NCBI GenBank assembly: GCA_945868745.1 | Contig: CAMBMK010000003.1 | Coordinates: 23,779-87,778, forward strand | Reading direction: 5' to 3' | DNA from: an uncultured Bacteroidales bacterium | GTDB taxonomy: Bacteria > Bacteroidota > Bacteroidia > Bacteroidales > UBA932 | Length of the DNA: 64,000 nucleotides | Shown: one piece after another, positions 18,106-27,319 of the stretch | Layout of the letters: each line of letters opens with the position of its first letter | Numbering within the stretch: the stretch's first letter is position 1 | The notes under the pieces: model-generated | The model's database searches: none | What the model saw: only the letters and a program-made list of their open reading frames with translations | Told to the model about the DNA's origin: nothing | Program-made: the position numbers and the translations under genes

Positions 18106-18235
18106 TTGGATTATACGATGCAAACGCGGGATTACGGTTGCTGCCTGATTTTTACGGCTTTCCGCCGTAGGTGTCACGTTGTCCGTACCCGCAGGTACAC
18201 GGGATTATGTACTTCAAATCAAATATTTACGGATA

Positions 18236-19297
18236 ATGAAAAAATTTCTTGCAATCCTTTCTGTATGCGCGCTGGCATTGACCGGCTGTATGAAGGAAGA
18301 CAAGGTCGTTGAAAACGGCTTTGATGTGAAACCGGCCCCGGGAAGCGGCCTGTTTATCGCCTGCCAAGGCAACTGGAGCTACGGAAACGCTACCCTTTCT
18401 TTCTATGACACCAAGACAAAAGTGGTTGAAAACGAGCTTTTTGCCAGGGCAAATGACCAGAAGCTCGGCGACACTGCCCAGTCCATGACCCTGCACGACG
18501 GCACCCTCTGGATTGTGGTCAACACATCCAACGTCATCTTTGCAATCGACCCGTACACCTTCAAGGAAAAGGGCAGGATCACGGGTTTAGCTTCCCCGCG
18601 CGAGATTTTCTTCGTGTCGGACGACAAGGCCTATGTCACCCAGATGGAGGACGGGCGAATCTGCATCGTGGACCCGAAGAAATATGAAATCACAGGCTAT
18701 ATCGAGACAGGTGAGGCAGTTACCTCCACAGAGCAGATTGAGGATTTCGGCAGCTATGTAATCACCAACTGCTGGTCCTACCAGAAGAAGATCCTCAAGA
18801 TTGACACTGCCACGGACAAGGTGACGGGAGAGCTTGAGGTCGGCATACAGCCTTCCGACATCGCCAGGGACAGGAACGGCAAGCTGTGGGTACTGACCGA
18901 CGGCGGCGGATGGGACGGCAACCCGATCGGTTTTGAAAGCCCTACCCTATCCAGAATCAATCCGGAAACACTTTCTGTCGAAAAGACATTCACATTCGAC
19001 GGCGCTGTCAGCCCGAGCAAGCTCGTGACCGACAATAACGGGGACAATCTCTATTACCTCGGGGCCGGTGTGTGGAAAATGTCCGTTTCCGCAGATGCCC
19101 TCCCTACGGAGCCGCTTGTCGGAAATCTCGGTTACGGCATCTATGCCCTTGGCGTATGTCCTTGGGATTCGGACATCTATGTTGCCGATGCAATTGACTG
19201 GCAGCAAAGCGGAAGCGTCTTCAGATATTCTTCCGACGGTACCCTCAAGGATGAGTTCAAGGTAGGGATTATCCCGGGTTCATTCTGCTGGTATTGA
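18236..19297 (+). CDS. btuG: BtuG-like beta-propeller surface lipoprotein (B12 capture)
   Basis: Lipobox LALTGC; YncE-like repeats; first gene after cobalamin riboswitch and before BtuB-like receptor. Confidence 0.8.
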   Translation: MKKFLAILSVCALALTGCMKEDKVVENGFDVKPAPGSGLFIACQGNWSYGNATLSFYDTKTKVVENELFARANDQKLGDTAQSMTLHDGTLWIVVNTSNVIFAIDPYTFKEKGRITGLASPREIFFVSDDKAYVTQMEDGRICIVDPKKYEITGYIETGEAVTSTEQIEDFGSYVITNCWSYQKKILKIDTATDKVTGELEVGIQPSDIARDRNGKLWVLTDGGGWDGNPIGFESPTLSRINPETLSVEKTFTFDGAVSPSKLVTDNNGDNLYYLGAGVWKMSVSADALPTEPLVGNLGYGIYALGVCPWDSDIYVADAIDWQQSGSVFRYSSDGTLKDEFKVGIIPGSFCWY

Positions 19298-21384
19298 TCC
19301 GCACGGGCGCAATAGTGCGGTGCTCCGCTTTGACACTTCTCCTGGCACTATTGTGTCGGGAGAATGCCTTTTGCCTTGTCCGCGGGGAGGTTGCTGACAC
19401 CCTGAAGGAGTCTACCGTGACGGGCCTCAGGGCGCTGCGCCAGGCAGGGGTAAACCGTACCGATTTCAGCGAAAAGGCCCTGAAGGAGAACATTTCCCTT
19501 TCCTTTGCCGATGTGCTGGCCTACAACTCTTCGATATTTGTAAAGCAGCACGGGAGAGCATCCGTGTCAACAGTCTCTTTCAGGGGCACTTCCGCTTCGC
19601 ACACGCAGGTGCTTTGGAACGGCCTGAGGATCAATTCCCCGATGCTCGGGATGACTGATTTTTCCCTGATTCCGTCCTTCCTTATGGACAGCGCATACCT
19701 TCTTCACGGGTCCTCGTCCCTCCAGCAGACGGGCGGAGGGCTCGGCGGGGCAGTGGTGCTGGGCTCCGGAGGAAGGGCCCCCGAAGGCTTCGGGATGCAG
19801 TATGTACAGGGAGCCGGTTCGTTCGGGACGTTTGACGAATACCTGAGGCTCAGCTGGGGAGGCAAAAGACTGAGCAGCACTACCAAAGCATATCTGGGCA
19901 CCTCCGAGAACAGGTTCAGGTACGTCAACAGGGACAAGAACGAGATTGTCTATGACGGGGATATGAACATTGTGGAAAGCTATCATCCCGTGGAAGTATT
20001 TGACAACGGCGCATTCAGGGATTTCCACCTGATGCAGGAGACGGAGTGGGAAGCTCCGGAGGGCAGCCTTGTGAGGTTTTCCACATGGTACATCGACTCT
20101 TTCCGCGAGCTGCCGCGCCTGAGCGTGGACTACAGCGGGACCGATGACTACATCAATGAGCAGAGGGAGAACACCTTGAGGGCCGTGGGCTCGTGGTCGA
20201 AAGACCTCGGGGGATGGAAGACGGAGGCCTCGGCAGGATATGCCGGGACATATCTCGGCTATGACTATGCGCGCAACGGGGGCGGGGGCATCCGGACCTG
20301 GCTCACACGGTCCAGGAGCCATTCCAATACCTTTTTTGCAAAGGCGGGGACGGAGCGCTACCTCGGAGGGAGATGGATGGTGAGCGGCAATGTGTCGATG
20401 CACTGGCAATCCGCCAAGTCAAGGGACCTTGCGATGTTTACCGGAGCCGGCCGGCAAAACGGTTACGAGGCAGGCAGGGCGGAGGTTTCGGCATTCGCCT
20501 CGCTGAAATGGAAGCCATCCCGACGGGCGGGGATTTCGCTGTCGCTGCGCGAGGATGTGTTCGGAAAGGATTTTTCCCCTGTCATTCCGGCCCTTAACGC
20601 AGATTTTCTGCTATCGGAGCAGTGGGGGCTTTTCCTGAAAGGGTCGGTGTCGCGCAATTACCGCTTCCCTACCCTCAATGACCTCTATTTTATGCCCGGG
20701 GGCAACCCTGACCTGAGACCCGAATCAGGTGTGTCATACGACATCGGATATTCGCTGGACCGGAGATTCGGCAGCAGGGGGGCCGTGCGCGCCGAAGGAG
20801 GATGGTTCGACTCGTATATCGACGACTGGATCATGTGGGTGCCAAGCGGGGCCAAGAAGGATTTCTACACGCCGATGAATGTGATGAGGGTCCACGCCTA
20901 TGGTCTGGAGCAGAAAGTTTCGGGAGAATGGTCTCCCGCGGGAGACTGGAAGCTGACTTTCAACGGCAATTTCACCTGGTCCCCGTCCATCAACAAGGGC
21001 GAGCCGAGAAGTCCGCTGGACGATTCGGTGGGCAAACAGCTTGTCTATATCCCGGAGTTTTCATCGTCTTTTACGGCAGGTGTGTCATGGAGGGGATGGA
21101 GCGCGATGTGGAAATGGTGCCACTACAGCAGGCGCTACACGATGTCGAGCAACGAGGACAGCATCACGGGTTCGGTACCGGCCTACATCATGAATGACCT
21201 CACCCTCGGAAAGACTCTGGACACGAGGTGGGCGGGGCTGTCGCTGTCGCTTGCCGTAAGGAATATTTTCAATGAAAGTTACCAGTCGGTCCTTTCGAGG
21301 CCGATGCCGGGAATCAACTGTGAGTTTTTCATAGGGATCACGCCGAAATTGTCCGGAAAAAAGTCACCGGTTGTTTCGGAATAA
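19294..21384 (+). CDS. btuB: TonB-dependent receptor, BtuB-like
   Basis: Plug domain FSEKALKENISLSFADVLAYNSSIFVKQHGRASVSTVSFRGTSASHTQVLWNGLRINSPMLG; C-terminal barrel. TTG start at 19294 or GTG at 19315. Confidence 0.9.
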   Translation: MIRTGAIVRCSALTLLLALLCRENAFCLVRGEVADTLKESTVTGLRALRQAGVNRTDFSEKALKENISLSFADVLAYNSSIFVKQHGRASVSTVSFRGTSASHTQVLWNGLRINSPMLGMTDFSLIPSFLMDSAYLLHGSSSLQQTGGGLGGAVVLGSGGRAPEGFGMQYVQGAGSFGTFDEYLRLSWGGKRLSSTTKAYLGTSENRFRYVNRDKNEIVYDGDMNIVESYHPVEVFDNGAFRDFHLMQETEWEAPEGSLVRFSTWYIDSFRELPRLSVDYSGTDDYINEQRENTLRAVGSWSKDLGGWKTEASAGYAGTYLGYDYARNGGGGIRTWLTRSRSHSNTFFAKAGTERYLGGRWMVSGNVSMHWQSAKSRDLAMFTGAGRQNGYEAGRAEVSAFASLKWKPSRRAGISLSLREDVFGKDFSPVIPALNADFLLSEQWGLFLKGSVSRNYRFPTLNDLYFMPGGNPDLRPESGVSYDIGYSLDRRFGSRGAVRAEGGWFDSYIDDWIMWVPSGAKKDFYTPMNVMRVHAYGLEQKVSGEWSPAGDWKLTFNGNFTWSPSINKGEPRSPLDDSVGKQLVYIPEFSSSFTAGVSWRGWSAMWKWCHYSRRYTMSSNEDSITGSVPAYIMNDLTLGKTLDTRWAGLSLSLAVRNIFNESYQSVLSRPMPGINCEFFIGITPKLSGKKSPVVSE

Positions 21385-21398
21385 GTATTTTTGCAAAT

Positions 21399-22541
21399 AT
21401 GAACTGTATCTCCATATTCCCAATCTTTGCGGCAGCCCTTGTGATGGCCGCTTCCTGCTGCCGGGGGTCGCGGACGGCGGAAGTTTTCGACACCGTGTAT
21501 TATGCCCCTTCGCACGCGGCCGGTTTTGAAATCATAGGCTGCAGGGACAGCCTGAGCCGTGTCATAAGGGTGATGTCGCCATGGCAGGATGCCGATTCGA
21601 CGGCCTTCGACCTTTTCATTGCAAGAGGCGGGGAGAATCCTCCGGAGGGGTTTTCGGGGCAGGTCATCCGAGGGCAGGCAGAGAGAATCGTGGCGATGTC
21701 TTCGTCCTATGTGGCCATGCTCGACCTTGTCGGCGAGACGGGAAGGATCTGCGGAGTGTCGGGTATGGATTTCATTTCCAATGCTTCCGTGCTTGGGCGC
21801 AGGGGGAGCATCGTGGATGTGGGCAATGAGGCGGATGCCGATTTCGAGAAGCTGGTCAGCGTCAGGCCGGACCTTGTGCTGCTGTACGGGATCACTGCTT
21901 CGAGTCCCATGGAGGGCAGGCTGCGTTCGCTCGGGATTCCGTATATGTATGTGGGAGAGTATCTTGAGAGTGATCCGCTCGGGAAGAGCGAGTGGATTGT
22001 GGCAATAGCCGAGGTGGCGGGAGTGGTGCAGGAGGGGGTCTGTGTGTTCGACGGGATCTGCCGGAGGTATGAGGCCCTGAAGGAGGAGGTCCGCGAAAAG
22101 GCTGCCGGAAGGCCGAAGGTGATGCTGAACGTGCCTTACGGGGACATCTGGTATATGGCTTCTGCGATTTCCCCGGTTGCCACCATGATTGCCGATGCCG
22201 GCGGGGAGTATCTCTACAGGGACAATCTGACCAACAAGAGCATCCCGATTGATATGGAGAAGGCGTTTGCACTCGCTTCGGAGGCCGATTTCTGGTTTGA
22301 CACGGGGAGAATCTCATCGATGGAGGAGCTCCTTTCCTCGTATCCGAGGTTTGCGGGGGTGCGGTGTGTTGCCGAGGGAAATGTGTTCAACAATGACCGT
22401 AGGATGTCGCCGGGCGGGGGCAACGATTTCTGGGAGTCGGGACAGGTGCGCCCGGACCTTGTGCTTGAGGACCTTGTGGGCATTCTCCATCCGGAACTCC
22501 GTGACGGGGAAGGGCTGCATTATTACAGGAGGCTTGACTGA
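21399..22541 (+). CDS. btuF: ABC transporter substrate-binding protein (BtuF-like)
   Basis: RIVAMSSSYVAMLDLVGETGRICGVSGMDF; WYMASAISPVATMIADAGGEYLYRDN. Confidence 0.88.
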   Translation: MNCISIFPIFAAALVMAASCCRGSRTAEVFDTVYYAPSHAAGFEIIGCRDSLSRVIRVMSPWQDADSTAFDLFIARGGENPPEGFSGQVIRGQAERIVAMSSSYVAMLDLVGETGRICGVSGMDFISNASVLGRRGSIVDVGNEADADFEKLVSVRPDLVLLYGITASSPMEGRLRSLGIPYMYVGEYLESDPLGKSEWIVAIAEVAGVVQEGVCVFDGICRRYEALKEEVREKAAGRPKVMLNVPYGDIWYMASAISPVATMIADAGGEYLYRDNLTNKSIPIDMEKAFALASEADFWFDTGRISSMEELLSSYPRFAGVRCVAEGNVFNNDRRMSPGGGNDFWESGQVRPDLVLEDLVGILHPELRDGEGLHYYRRLD

Positions 22542-23548
22542 TGGGAAGGAACAGGAACTCTTTGCTTATGGCCTGCGGCGGGGCGCTGCTCGTGGTGCTT
22601 TTCGTGGCCGACCTTCTGACCGGCAGCACCTCCATTGCGGCGGGAGATATCTGGAAGGCGCTTTTCGGCAAGGCACCGGATGCGCTTACCGGGTCCATTG
22701 TCACGGGTATAAGGCTTCCCAAGGCCCTCACGGCACTGTTTTCGGGGATTGCCGTGTCGGTAAGCGGCCTTCTGATGCAGACGATGTTCCGCAATCCGCT
22801 CGCCGGGCCGTATGTGCTGGGCGTCAGTTCGGGTGCGTCTCTCGGGGCCGCGGCTTTCGTGCTGGGCTTCGGGCCGGTGTCGCTTACGGGCGGGTCGGTC
22901 GTCAATTCGCTCGGAATCGCCGGTGCCGCGTGGCTCGGTTCGGCTGCAGTCCTCGTGCTGATTGCCTTTGCGAGCCGCAAGATAAAGGACATAATGGTAA
23001 TCCTGATTCTCGGAATGATGCTCGGCTCGGGCATTGATGCCCTCGTGCAGATAATGCAGTATCTCAGCGACGAGACTTCGCTCAAATCGTATGTCATCTG
23101 GACCATGGGCAGCCTGGGCAATGTGACGGGGATGCAGACCGGGCTTCTTGCTGCCGCTGTAGCCGCAGGGCTCGGGATTGCCGCAGCATGCATAAAGCCG
23201 CTCAACCTGCTGATGCTCGGGGAGCAGTACGCCTCCACCTCGGGGCTGGACATCCGCAGGACGCGCAACCTGATATTTCTGGCAACGGTGCTGCTCTCGG
23301 GTACGGTGACTGCTTTCTGCGGGCCCTTGGGGTTCCTCGGGCTCGCCGTTCCGCACCTTACAAGGTTCATCGTAAGGGATGCCGACCACAGGGTGCTGCT
23401 TCCGGGGACGGCCCTTTGCGGGGGCAGCCTGATGCTGGTCTGTGACATGATTGCCAAGACCTCAGCCCTGCCTGTCAACGCCATCACCTCGCTGATGGGC
23501 ATCCCGGTGATAATCTATGTGGTAACAAAAAACAGGAGGCTTGTATAA
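22541..23548 (+). CDS. btuC: FecCD-family ABC transporter permease (BtuC-like)
   Basis: IRLPKALTALFSGIAVSVSGLLMQTMFRNPLAGPYVLGVSSGASLGAA; FCGPLGFLGLAVPHLTRFI. Confidence 0.95.
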   Translation: MGRNRNSLLMACGGALLVVLFVADLLTGSTSIAAGDIWKALFGKAPDALTGSIVTGIRLPKALTALFSGIAVSVSGLLMQTMFRNPLAGPYVLGVSSGASLGAAAFVLGFGPVSLTGGSVVNSLGIAGAAWLGSAAVLVLIAFASRKIKDIMVILILGMMLGSGIDALVQIMQYLSDETSLKSYVIWTMGSLGNVTGMQTGLLAAAVAAGLGIAAACIKPLNLLMLGEQYASTSGLDIRRTRNLIFLATVLLSGTVTAFCGPLGFLGLAVPHLTRFIVRDADHRVLLPGTALCGGSLMLVCDMIAKTSALPVNAITSLMGIPVIIYVVTKNRRLV

Positions 23549-24342
23549 TGCTCGAACTTGACAATATCTCTCTCGGATATGGCAGGAAGGTCCTGCTGGA
23601 TGGGGTGTCAGCCCGTTTCGGAGCGGGAAAATGCGTGGCCCTGCTCGGAAGGAACGGCGCGGGCAAAAGTACACTGATGCGTGCCGTGTGCGGCCTTGAA
23701 AGGCTGCGCAGCGGCAGGATCTGCATCGACGGCAGGGACATTTCGGGACTGTCGAGGGAGGAGGCTGCCAGGATGGTGTCTTTTGTCGGGACGGAGAAGC
23801 CCCGTATTCCCGACCTGAGGTGCCGGAGCGTGGTTGCACTCGGAAGGGCGCCCTACACCGACTGGCTCGGCAATGCCGACGAGGAGGACAACAAAATGAT
23901 TGACAAGGCTTTGGCCCTCGTTGGGATGACGGATTATGCGGAGAGGACGATGGACAGCCTGTCGGACGGGGAGTGCCAGAGGATAATGATTGCACGTGCC
24001 CTGGCGCAGGATACCCCTGTGATGCTTCTGGACGAGCCCACGGCCTTCCTGGACCTGCCGGGCAAATATGCGGTTGCGTCCCTTCTGGCAAAGCTCGCGC
24101 ACAGCGCCGGCAAGACGATTGTGTTTTCCACCCACGACCTTGACATTGCCCTTGAAAATGCCGACGGAATAGCCCTTCTCGACACCCCCGGCCTTATCCA
24201 CGGCTCCTGCCCCGACATCCTGCGCAGCGGGGCCATCGGCAGGGTCTTCGGGATCGGGAGGAAGAACGAAAAGTCAAATCTTTCAGAATCCGTTTTCAAT
24301 ACCCTCCCCTGTCGAGCTCGCGGCGTATGTCCTTTTCCTTGA
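23548..24342 (+). CDS. btuD: ABC transporter ATP-binding protein (BtuD-like)
   Basis: LLGRNGAGKSTLMRAVCGLE; LSDGECQRIMIARALAQDTPVMLLDEPTAFLDL. Confidence 0.93.
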   Translation: MLELDNISLGYGRKVLLDGVSARFGAGKCVALLGRNGAGKSTLMRAVCGLERLRSGRICIDGRDISGLSREEAARMVSFVGTEKPRIPDLRCRSVVALGRAPYTDWLGNADEEDNKMIDKALALVGMTDYAERTMDSLSDGECQRIMIARALAQDTPVMLLDEPTAFLDLPGKYAVASLLAKLAHSAGKTIVFSTHDLDIALENADGIALLDTPGLIHGSCPDILRSGAIGRVFGIGRKNEKSNLSESVFNTLPCRARGVCPFP

Positions 24343-24748
24343 TGGACTGGCGTTTGTCATACTCTTTCTTTCCCTTTGCCAGGGCAATCTGGAGCTTGGC
24401 GTAGCCGTTGTCGGCGATATACATCTTCACGGCGACGATTGTCAGTCCCTTGAGTTTGACGCTCTGCCTCAGATGGCGGAGCTCCCTTTTTGTGAGCAGC
24501 AGCTTGCGGTCCCTTGCAGGCTCGTGCTGGCCCCAGGACCCCCAGAAGTAGGTCGCAACGTTCATTCCCTTGACATAGAGCTGCCCCCTCTGGTCGAAAT
24601 AGCAGAAGGCGTCCACAAGAGATGCCCTGCCGGCACGGATGGACTTGATTTCCGTGCCCGCGAGGACGATTCCTGCGGTGTAGGTCTCGAGAAATTCGTA
24701 ATCAAACGAAGCTCTCCTGTTGAGAATCTGTGTTTTCTTCTGTCTCAT
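24296..24748 (-). CDS. smpB: SsrA-binding protein SmpB
   Basis: NRRASFDYEFLETYTAGIVLAGTEIKSIRAGRASLVDAFCYF; GKKEYDKRQSIKEKDIRRELDR; 47-bp convergent overlap with btuD. Confidence 0.96.
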   Translation of the reverse strand: MRQKKTQILNRRASFDYEFLETYTAGIVLAGTEIKSIRAGRASLVDAFCYFDQRGQLYVKGMNVATYFWGSWGQHEPARDRKLLLTKRELRHLRQSVKLKGLTIVAVKMYIADNGYAKLQIALAKGKKEYDKRQSIKEKDIRRELDRGGY

Positions 24749-24977
24749 AAGTCACATGTCTTCTGCGAAGGGAAATGCAAATATAGATATTTTTTGCCAT
24801 TATGGGATATGATAATGTTTTGATTTATGCCGCAAAAACATTATGTTAGCGCAGCAGATATGGAGCCCCTTGCCGGACTTCGCGACAAAACCGCAATGAA
24901 GCCATTTGCCGGAGACCGTTGCCGGTTTGATGCAACAGCTCTGAACCGGCAGGGACAATACATGTAAACTGACCGTT

Positions 24978-25934
24978 ATGGGATACAACAATATAGATAT
25001 GGCACAGCTGCCGGAGCCGGAAAGAATCGACACCGGAGCGGTGCTGGACATGTATGACCGCGGGGAGATTGACCTCATATGCGTTCTCGGGCCGACAGCT
25101 TCGGGAAAGACAAGGTATGCCGTGGCCATGGCAAAGGAGATCGACAGGATGCGGGGCAGGCGCTGCGCGGAAATCCTTTCGGCGGATTCGCGTCAGGTCT
25201 ACAGGGGCATGGACATCGGCACGGGGAAGGACCTCTCCGAATATGACGGCGTGCCATACCACCTCATCGACATCGTCCCTGCCGGCTCACGCTACAACAT
25301 CTACGACTACCAGCAGAGCTTCGAGGCAGCCTTCAGCGAGGTCAAAAGCCGCGGAGGAGTGCCGATACTCTGCGGAGGCTCAGGGCTTTACATCGAGGCT
25401 GCGACCTGCGGCTACCGCCTTCCCCACCTTGAGCCGGACATGGAACTGCGCCGCCGCCTCGAAGAGGAGGATGCCGCTGTGCTGAGGGAAAGGCTGCTTG
25501 CCCTGCGGCCGGACACAAGCGAAGGGGTGATGCAGTCGAAAAGGAGGATCATCCGTGCCCTGGAGGTAGCGTACTATGAGAATGAGCATCCCGTGGAAAG
25601 GACGTCGTCACTCCCCAAGAAGGTCTATTACATAGGCACGCTCGTCTCGCGCGAAGAGAGGATTGCACGCATCGACAAGAGGCTCGATGCACGTCTGGAA
25701 GAAGGGATGGTGGAGGAGGTGCGCTCGCTGCTCGCCTCGGGCATACGAGCAGAAGACCTTGTGTATTACGGACTTGAATACAGGTATGTCACCCAGTATG
25801 TGCTTGGCCTGATCCCGTTTGGGCAGATGCGTACCCAGCTTGCCAATGCCATCCACCAGTTTGCCAAGCGCCAGATGACCTGGTTCCGCGGAATGGAGAG
25901 GGACGGCATCACAATCCACTGGACCACTGTCTGA
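24978..25934 (+). CDS. miaA: tRNA dimethylallyltransferase
   Basis: VLGPTASGKTRYAVAMAKE; ILSADSRQVYRGMDIGTGK; VPYHLIDIV. Confidence 0.95.
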   Translation: MGYNNIDMAQLPEPERIDTGAVLDMYDRGEIDLICVLGPTASGKTRYAVAMAKEIDRMRGRRCAEILSADSRQVYRGMDIGTGKDLSEYDGVPYHLIDIVPAGSRYNIYDYQQSFEAAFSEVKSRGGVPILCGGSGLYIEAATCGYRLPHLEPDMELRRRLEEEDAAVLRERLLALRPDTSEGVMQSKRRIIRALEVAYYENEHPVERTSSLPKKVYYIGTLVSREERIARIDKRLDARLEEGMVEEVRSLLASGIRAEDLVYYGLEYRYVTQYVLGLIPFGQMRTQLANAIHQFAKRQMTWFRGMERDGITIHWTTV

Positions 25935-26006
25935 TACAGTCTGCTCCAGACGGGCGGAAGCCCGGCATTCCTGTTTCCCCGGACACAGGGCCGCTCCCGA
26001 TATGGA

Positions 26007-26843
26007 CTATTTCTGCATCCCGTGACCGAAGGAACGGCGTGTCCCTTCCGCTGCACGCCAGTAGTCGGTATCGAAAGACTGGGGCGAGACAAAAGCCCCT
26101 TCGTGGTCAATCCTGAAAGAAAGATATGTAATCGGCAGGCCCATACCGAGAAACATCCGCTCATAGTATGTCTGCACCTCAAAGAGCGCATCCACGGAGT
26201 CAGGGCCGCAGACAGAGGCAAGGGCTGCGGAGGAAAGAGTCTCGCGCGTACCCCCGGCATAGAGGTCGGCCGTGCTTGCAAGTATCTCCAGGCCGTTTTC
26301 CTGCGCAAGGGCAAGGCTGTAACGGTAGAGGAACTGGCTGTCGGTCTTGAGGTGCACCACCCCGCCGGGCTTCAGGAATTTGCGGTATCTTTCGAGAAAC
26401 TGCGGCGAAGTGAGCCTCTGCCCTTCGCTCTTGAGCTGCGGGTCGGAGAAGGTCAGCCAGATTTCCGACACCTCGCCCGGGGCGAAAAATGCCTCCACAA
26501 ACTCGACCCTCGTACGCAGGAATGCGACATTGGGAAGATTGTGCTCGTGGGCATACTTGGCCCCCTTCCAGAGACGCGCCCCCTTGATATCCACACCGAT
26601 ATAGTTGAAGCCGCCGTTGCGCAGGGCAAGATCCACGGTGTATTCTCCCCTGCCGCAGCCGAGCTCCAGCACAATCGGACGCCCCGAGCCGCCGAACATC
26701 CTTTCGTCCCAATGGCCCTTGATTTCATGGTCCTTCACTCCGAACACCCCGTCCCGCACATTGAGGACGGACTCCGAAGAAGGCTGCAGCAGGCATCCGA
26801 AGCCCTCGTTTTCCTTGAATTTGCGTAATTTATCGTGTCCCAT
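26007..26843 (-). CDS. trmB: tRNA (guanosine(46)-N7)-methyltransferase
   Basis: PIVLELGCGRGEYTVDLALRNGGFNYIGVDIKGARLWKGAKYA; EIWLTFSDPQLK. Confidence 0.93.
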   Translation of the reverse strand: MGHDKLRKFKENEGFGCLLQPSSESVLNVRDGVFGVKDHEIKGHWDERMFGGSGRPIVLELGCGRGEYTVDLALRNGGFNYIGVDIKGARLWKGAKYAHEHNLPNVAFLRTRVEFVEAFFAPGEVSEIWLTFSDPQLKSEGQRLTSPQFLERYRKFLKPGGVVHLKTDSQFLYRYSLALAQENGLEILASTADLYAGGTRETLSSAALASVCGPDSVDALFEVQTYYERMFLGMGLPITYLSFRIDHEGAFVSPQSFDTDYWRAAEGTRRSFGHGMQK

Positions 26844-26848
26844 AAAAG

Positions 26849-27319
26849 TTATTCCTTCTTAATTCTTTCAAGACGCATCCCGACACCCGTCACCCCGAAA
26901 TCCTCCTCCCCGGGGAGATACACCCCGAGCGTCCACAGCCCGTACTCTTCCGGCACAGCCCTCCCCGCAACAGGCACGCACAGGGTCTTGAGGTCCCACG
27001 AGGCGCTGCACACCTTCTCACGGTCAACATCCAGCCTTTCGGCGAACCTTTTTCCCGAAGGGGAGGTAAGCACAACCTCCGCGTCAAAGCCTTCAAAACC
27101 CTCAAAAACCGCGTCAGAACACATCATAGGCACGATCAGCGAGATGTCATAGACAAATGAGGAATCGTCAAGGGCAACCGGGAAAACATAGCAGCCGTCA
27201 TCCAAGCGCTCCGACGCCTTGCGGAATACCTCATCAGAAGAGGGCCTGGCGCACGAAAAAAGCAGCGGCACAATCACCGCCGCCATCAATGACAACGACC
27301 TCACGATGCGCCCCATCAC
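26849..27319 (-). CDS. gldH: Gliding motility lipoprotein GldH
   Basis: Lipobox LLFSC; GldH-like pattern; gene order with ricT and holB. Confidence 0.75.
   Translation of the reverse strand: MMGRIVRSLSLMAAVIVPLLFSCARPSSDEVFRKASERLDDGCYVFPVALDDSSFVYDISLIVPMMCSDAVFEGFEGFDAEVVLTSPSGKRFAERLDVDREKVCSASWDLKTLCVPVAGRAVPEEYGLWTLGVYLPGEEDFGVTGVGMRLERIKKE

Noticed and set aside
22387-23502. Long minus-strand ORFs (371 and 288 aa) opposite btuC
   Set aside because: Antisense shadow of a confident FecCD permease; low-complexity, Pro/Ser/Arg-rich translation.
24921-24950. GCCGGTT...AACCGGC inverted repeat upstream of miaA
   Set aside because: Only 7 bp and imperfect context; plausible by chance.
25951-25964. 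CGGGC-GGAA-GCCCG tetraloop hairpin between miaA and trmB
   Set aside because: Short, common GNRA-type hairpin in a convergent gap; insufficient for a separate claim.
26022-26828. 268-aa plus-strand ORF opposite trmB
   Set aside because: Complementary to a confidently identified methyltransferase; no domain.
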